Notes under the pieces: generated by a model
What the model was told of the DNA's origin: nothing
Database searches by the model: none
The model's input: only the letters and a program-made list of their open reading frames with translations
Part shown: piece by piece, positions 60,223-64,000 of the stretch
Layout: each line of letters begins with the position of its first letter
Position numbering within the stretch: position 1 is the stretch's first letter
Source of the DNA: Vibrio quintilis
GTDB taxonomy: Bacteria > Pseudomonadota > Gammaproteobacteria > Enterobacterales > Vibrionaceae
Reading direction: 5' to 3'
NCBI RefSeq assembly: GCF_024529975.1
Contig: NZ_AP024897.1
Coordinates: forward strand, 310,001 to 374,000
Length of the DNA stretch: 64,000 bases
Program-made: the position numbers and the translations under genes

Positions 60223-60344
60223 TGGCCGGCTGTTTGCGGGGATCGAATCGTTATCAGTGAATTAGATATAACCTTTTATTCTTGTTGGTGAAAGTTGATC
60301 ACTGCTAGTTTTAGCGTTTTATTGTACAGAGATAGTTTAAGCGA

Positions 60345-61304
60345 ATGCATTTCGATATATTTAATGGCGATGCTGACGGAATTCTGTCTTTATTGCAGCT
60401 CCGTAAGGCACAGCCCCGGGATTCAGTTTTGGTTACCGGCGTGAAACGTGATATCCAGTTATTAGATACAGTTGAAGTATCTGATGGTGATACATTGACT
60501 GTTCTGGATATTTCGATGGAAAAGAATCAGGATGGGCTTCACAGGATACTGTCTCAGGCTGAGCATATTTTTTATGCTGACCACCATAAGAGCGGTCAGA
60601 TTCCTGTTTCCGGTAAGCTTGATGCGCACATCGACTTAGATGCCAATATATGTACCGCATTGATTGTTGATCAACATCTTCAGGGTCAATATCATTCCTG
60701 GGCGATTACAGCAGCTTTTGGTGATAACCTGAGCGCTGTTGCTAAGCGATTGTCTTCTGAAGCGGGTTATTCGCTAAAAGAGGCTGAACAGCTGGAAGAA
60801 TTAGGTATCCTACTGAATTACAATGGATACGGTCATCATACTGATGACTTGTTTTATCACCCGGCTGAACTCTATCGGTTACTGATGAATTATGTGTCTC
60901 CATTTGATGTAGTCGCAGATTCATCGTCTCCGTTTTATACGCTCAGAGAAGGCTATCAGTCAGACTTTCAGGCTGTCTCTGAGCTGATCCCGGTATATAG
61001 CAGCCAGTATTTAAGTGTGATTGAGCTTCCTGATGAAGTATTTTCCCGGAGAATCAGTGGTGTTTTCGGCAATTTTTTGGCGAATGAGAATCCTGAGCGG
61101 GCGCATGTGATTTTGACCCGTAATGAAGATGCTTCATTCAGAATATCTTTAAGAGCGCCGCTGAACAATAAACAGGGAGCCGGGGATATTTGTGGTTCTT
61201 TCCCTACCGGAGGCGGGAGAGCAGCGGCAGCGGGTGTGAATGTCTTGCCTGAGCCGGTGCTGGAGCAGTTTATTGCCCGGACAGAAGCTTATTACGCAGG
61301 GTAG
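60345..61304 (+). CDS. DHH-family phosphoesterase-like protein
   Basis: A 319-aa protein. FDIFNGDADGI at the start gives the paired metal-binding Asp residues, and FYADHHKSG near 76-84 is the DHH motif. SFPTGGGRAAAAGVN near 287-301 corresponds to the glycine-rich DHHA1 substrate site. These mark phosphoesterases that cleave small nucleotides or oligonucleotides, but the substrate is not known. No obvious ribosome site precedes the ATG. It converges on envC with a 3-bp gap. Confidence 0.82.
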   Translation: MHFDIFNGDADGILSLLQLRKAQPRDSVLVTGVKRDIQLLDTVEVSDGDTLTVLDISMEKNQDGLHRILSQAEHIFYADHHKSGQIPVSGKLDAHIDLDANICTALIVDQHLQGQYHSWAITAAFGDNLSAVAKRLSSEAGYSLKEAEQLEELGILLNYNGYGHHTDDLFYHPAELYRLLMNYVSPFDVVADSSSPFYTLREGYQSDFQAVSELIPVYSSQYLSVIELPDEVFSRRISGVFGNFLANENPERAHVILTRNEDASFRISLRAPLNNKQGAGDICGSFPTGGGRAAAAGVNVLPEPVLEQFIARTEAYYAG

Positions 61305-61307
61305 CTT

Positions 61308-62450
61308 TTATCTTGCAAGCCAGTTTAGCGGGTTTTCAGCTTTGCTGTTACGGCGGATTTCAAAATACAAGGAGGGCCCCGGTTGTCCTCCGGTATCACC
61401 GGCAAGCGCAATTTTTTCTCCGGCAGAGACGCGTTCCCCTTCTTTTTTCAGTAACGTTTGGTTAAAGCCGTACAAAGTCATATCGCCCTTTCCATGGTCG
61501 ACAAGGACAACCAGACCATATCCCCGTAAATAATCAGAAAAGACCACAGTACCGGAATAGACCGCTTTGACAGCCTGTCCGTAAGAAGCACTGATGACAA
61601 TTCCTTTCCAGCGAACCTGACCCGTCTGGCGGGTTCTGAATTTGTGTAGTAGTTTACCTTTCAGCGGCCATGCAAGCCTGCCTTTCCGGCTGGACAAGCC
61701 TTTCATCGGGACAATATTGCGTTTTGTTGCTTTGGCCATTTCAGCTTTGAGTCTGGACTCATTTCGCTGGAGTTCAGCCAGATAATTTTTGTTACTGGAT
61801 ATATTGGTTTTAATTTTTCTTAACGTTGTCCGGCGCTTTGATTGCGTCTTTTGTAGTTCTTTATGTTTTGCTGTCTGCTTCGCTAGCAGAGATTTAATTT
61901 TATCCCGCTCCTTCTGGCCGCGCTTTTCATGATCGTAGAGTTGTTGCGTAGTCTGATTCAGTTGCTGAATGATATCGACCCGGGCTTTTGCCAGATGTTG
62001 GTAGTACTGTCTGATTCGATCATCATTCGGATCATCTTTAAACAGGTACTCAGCTGAGTTTTTTTTATGCAGCATATAGTAGGTATGTAAAAGTCGTCCG
62101 AGTTGCTTTTCCTGCTTTTGTTTTTTCTTTTCAATGAGATGAATTTTCTGTTCTGTTTTAGCCAGACTTTGATTTGAGTCACGCAGCAGTTTCTTTGTTG
62201 AAACGATCTGTTTTCCCAGAGAGGAGATACTTAATTCTTGCCGTTTTAATGTGCTTTGCAGTTTATCGAGTTGTTTCGATTGCTTGTTTAATGAACTTTG
62301 TTGCCGGGATATCTCCGTTTTAACTCCTTGAAGCTCCTGCTGAGGGGCGGACAGTCCAATCTGAGGAAATAAGGTAAACAGCACACAAAAAGCAGAAAAG
62401 AGTATGGCAGGTATGCTGGTAAAAAACCGGATGATGAAAGTCTGATTCAT
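61308..62450 (-). CDS. envC: Murein hydrolase activator EnvC
   Basis: A 380-aa periplasmic protein. An N-terminal signal or anchor (about 1-35, FFTSIPAILFSAFCVLFTLF) leads into a long coiled coil (about 38-240, rich in Lys, Gln and Leu). The C-terminal LytM/M23-like domain (about 260-380; KGIVISASYGQAVKAVYSGTVV) lacks parts of the His/Asp zinc set, as EnvC does. It activates the AmiA/AmiB amidases at the septum. It follows gpmI with its terminator between, as in E. coli. Confidence 0.93.
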   Translation of the reverse strand: MNQTFIIRFFTSIPAILFSAFCVLFTLFPQIGLSAPQQELQGVKTEISRQQSSLNKQSKQLDKLQSTLKRQELSISSLGKQIVSTKKLLRDSNQSLAKTEQKIHLIEKKKQKQEKQLGRLLHTYYMLHKKNSAEYLFKDDPNDDRIRQYYQHLAKARVDIIQQLNQTTQQLYDHEKRGQKERDKIKSLLAKQTAKHKELQKTQSKRRTTLRKIKTNISSNKNYLAELQRNESRLKAEMAKATKRNIVPMKGLSSRKGRLAWPLKGKLLHKFRTRQTGQVRWKGIVISASYGQAVKAVYSGTVVFSDYLRGYGLVVLVDHGKGDMTLYGFNQTLLKKEGERVSAGEKIALAGDTGGQPGPSLYFEIRRNSKAENPLNWLAR

Positions 62451-62540
62451 TTTTCTTATATATCTCTCAGAAGATGTATCACAGTATACAGAAAGCTACA
62501 GAATCAATGATATTGAAATTTAGAATTTTGTCATAGTTCT

Positions 62541-62570
62541 AAAAAACAGCCCCGTTTTATGACGGGGCTG
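62541..62570 (-). terminator. gpmI terminator
   Basis: CAGCCCCGT (62547-62555) and ACGGGGCTG (62562-62570) form a perfect 9-bp stem, with six T on the minus strand. Confidence 0.92.
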
Positions 62571-62592
62571 CTGAAGATCGGGAACGAAGGTA

Positions 62593-64000
62593 TCAGAATA
62601 ATGGCTTGCCTGACATTTCTTCCGGTATTTCTGTCTCTGTTAACGCCAGCATTGTTGGTGCTAAGTCAGATAGTTTACCGCCGTCTTTCAGTTGAATGTC
62701 TTTGCTTCCAACATAGATAAGAGGAACTGGCAGATTTGTATGTGCTGTATGAGTTCCGCCTGTTGCCGGATCAACCATCATTTCTGCATTACCATGGTCT
62801 GCAGTAATCAATAGCTGACCATCAACTTCTTTAATGGCTTCAACCACACGCCCGATACAATGATCAACAGCTTCACAAGCTTTGACGGCAGCATCATAAA
62901 CGCCTGTGTGGCCCACCATATCTCCATTTGGGTAGTTACAGATAATTGCGTCATACTTGCCCGATTTAATTGATGCAACGAGCTTATCTGTCAGTTCGCC
63001 GGAACTCATTTCTGGTTGTAAATCGTAAGTTGCAACTTTCGGTGAGGCAACGAGTTGACGTTCTTCACCTTCAAACTCATCTTCTACACCGCCGTTGAAG
63101 AAGAATGTGACGTGAGCATACTTTTCTGTTTCAGAAATACGTAGCTGAGATTTACCTGCTTTGGATAACCACTCACCATATGTATTTGCCAGTGAAGCTG
63201 GTGGATAAGCACAGGAAAGAGGAATATCCGCAGCGTATTGCGTCAGCATGACAAAATCAACTTCAGGGAACTTCGCTCTCTCAAATCCGGCGAAATCAGA
63301 AACAAAAGTCCGGGTGATTTGACGCGCACGGTCTGCACGATAGTTCATAAATATAACGGCATCACCATCGTTGATGGCTGCCGAGTCTTCACCAGCGCTC
63401 TGAATCACCGTTGGCTTAACGAATTCATCATTTTCATCCCGGCTGTAAGCGGCCTGAAGGCCTGCAACAGCAGATTCCGCAGTGTATTCGCCCTGGCCCT
63501 GGGTCAGTAAAACATATGCTTTTTCTACGCGATCCCAGTTGTTATCACGATCCATTGCATAGTAACGACCGACAAGTGATGCGACCCGACCTTTACCAAG
63601 TTTAGTGAATAGCTCTTCAAAACGTTTCAGAGAATTTTCAGCACTGCGTGGTGGCGTATCACGTCCATCAAGGAAGCAGTGAAGATAGATTTTTTCTGCG
63701 CCGCGGGCTGCAGCGAGTTCTACAGCAGCATAGATATGATCCTCATGGGAGTGAACACCACCAGGAGACATTAAACCCATCAGATGAACTGCTTTGCCAG
63801 CTTTAACCGCTTTATCAATCGCAGCCGTCAAAACTTCATTTTGTTGGAATTCACCATCAGCAATTGCTTTGGTAATCCGGGTCAGATCCTGATAAACGAT
63901 CCGGCCGGCACCAATATTTGTATGGCCAACTTCTGAGTTGCCCATTTGGCCGTCTGGCAGGCCGACATCCATTCCTGAAGCAGAAATCAATGTATTCGGG
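62593..64000 (-). CDS. gpmI: 2,3-bisphosphoglycerate-independent phosphoglycerate mutase (5' end outside window)
   Basis: The frame is open to the last base; residues [12 protein letters not shown] read across the end, so the N-terminus is missing. About 468 residues remain of roughly 510. [21 protein letters not shown] contains the catalytic Ser region just inside the window, and [16 protein letters not shown] plus [11 protein letters not shown] contain metal ligands. It interconverts 3- and 2-phosphoglycerate with Mn. Gene order gpmI-envC is as in E. coli. Confidence 0.97.
   Translation of the reverse strand, partial: PNTLISASGMDVGLPDGQMGNSEVGHTNIGAGRIVYQDLTRITKAIADGEFQQNEVLTAAIDKAVKAGKAVHLMGLMSPGGVHSHEDHIYAAVELAAARGAEKIYLHCFLDGRDTPPRSAENSLKRFEELFTKLGKGRVASLVGRYYAMDRDNNWDRVEKAYVLLTQGQGEYTAESAVAGLQAAYSRDENDEFVKPTVIQSAGEDSAAINDGDAVIFMNYRADRARQITRTFVSDFAGFERAKFPEVDFVMLTQYAADIPLSCAYPPASLANTYGEWLSKAGKSQLRISETEKYAHVTFFFNGGVEDEFEGEERQLVASPKVATYDLQPEMSSGELTDKLVASIKSGKYDAIICNYPNGDMVGHTGVYDAAVKACEAVDHCIGRVVEAIKEVDGQLLITADHGNAEMMVDPATGGTHTAHTNLPVPLIYVGSKDIQLKDGGKLSDLAPTMLALTETEIPEEMSGKPLF

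Overview
The window looks like a Vibrionaceae chromosome, most probably Vibrio. The gene order fis-dusB-prmA-panF-yhdT-accC-accB-aroQ, the acs region with a CrbS-type sensor kinase, gppA-rhlB-trxA-rho, ubiD-fre, murB-birA-coaA, the tRNA-tuf-secE-nusG-rplKAJL-rpoBC block, and rsd/nudC-hemE are gammaproteobacterial core synteny. Short palindromic repeats of a kind seen between Vibrio genes support this. Species is not resolved.

Region 1 (about 342-11685) is an integrated island of about 11.3 kb, inserted at the 3' end of fis. A 32-bp direct repeat (342-373 and 11654-11685) marks attL and attR and contains the last codons of fis. The island restores both the fis stop end and a fis-type terminator. 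It carries a P4-type tyrosine integrase and paired 24-bp arm-type repeats at both ends. A group II intron (1858-4017) lies behind a cassette-like VOC-domain gene. A rep module follows (301-aa unknown protein, AlpA-type regulator, 83-aa protein, HUH replication protein of the phage GPA type). The cargo is a type VI secretion Hcp protein fused to a C-terminal DUF3289-like domain, with a small membrane protein as likely immunity partner. No capsid, tail or packaging genes are visible, so it resembles a phage-satellite-like island. Intergenic DNA holds a strong multibranch RNA or DNA fold (10729-10804), an operator-like palindrome, and two repeat clusters sharing the 11-mer ATTYACAATCC.

Region 2 (11.7-18.4 kb) is the minus-strand core: fis-dusB, prmA, panF-yhdT, accC-accB and aroQ. 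Region 3 (18.4-28.5 kb) is an acetate module: acs, a DEDDh exonuclease and a cNMP/CBS/DUF294 protein on the minus strand, then an MFS transporter and a CrbS-like symporter-kinase-receiver protein on the plus strand. Region 4 (28.5-42.1 kb) carries gppA, rhlB, trxA, rho, a lineage-specific secreted protein, ubiD-fre, pssA, a GNAT protein, murB-birA and coaA.

Region 5 (42.1-56.0 kb) is the translation/transcription block: tRNA-Thr, -Tyr, -Gly, -Thr, tuf, secE-nusG, rplKA, rplJL and rpoBC. An IS200-type element sits just behind the rpoC terminator. Region 6 (56.7-64.0 kb) has rsd and nudC divergently placed, hemE, a 181-bp inverted-repeat element in front of a TetR-type regulator, a DHH phosphoesterase-like gene, envC, and gpmI cut by the window end. 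A second cut gene (secreted protein) lies at the left edge.
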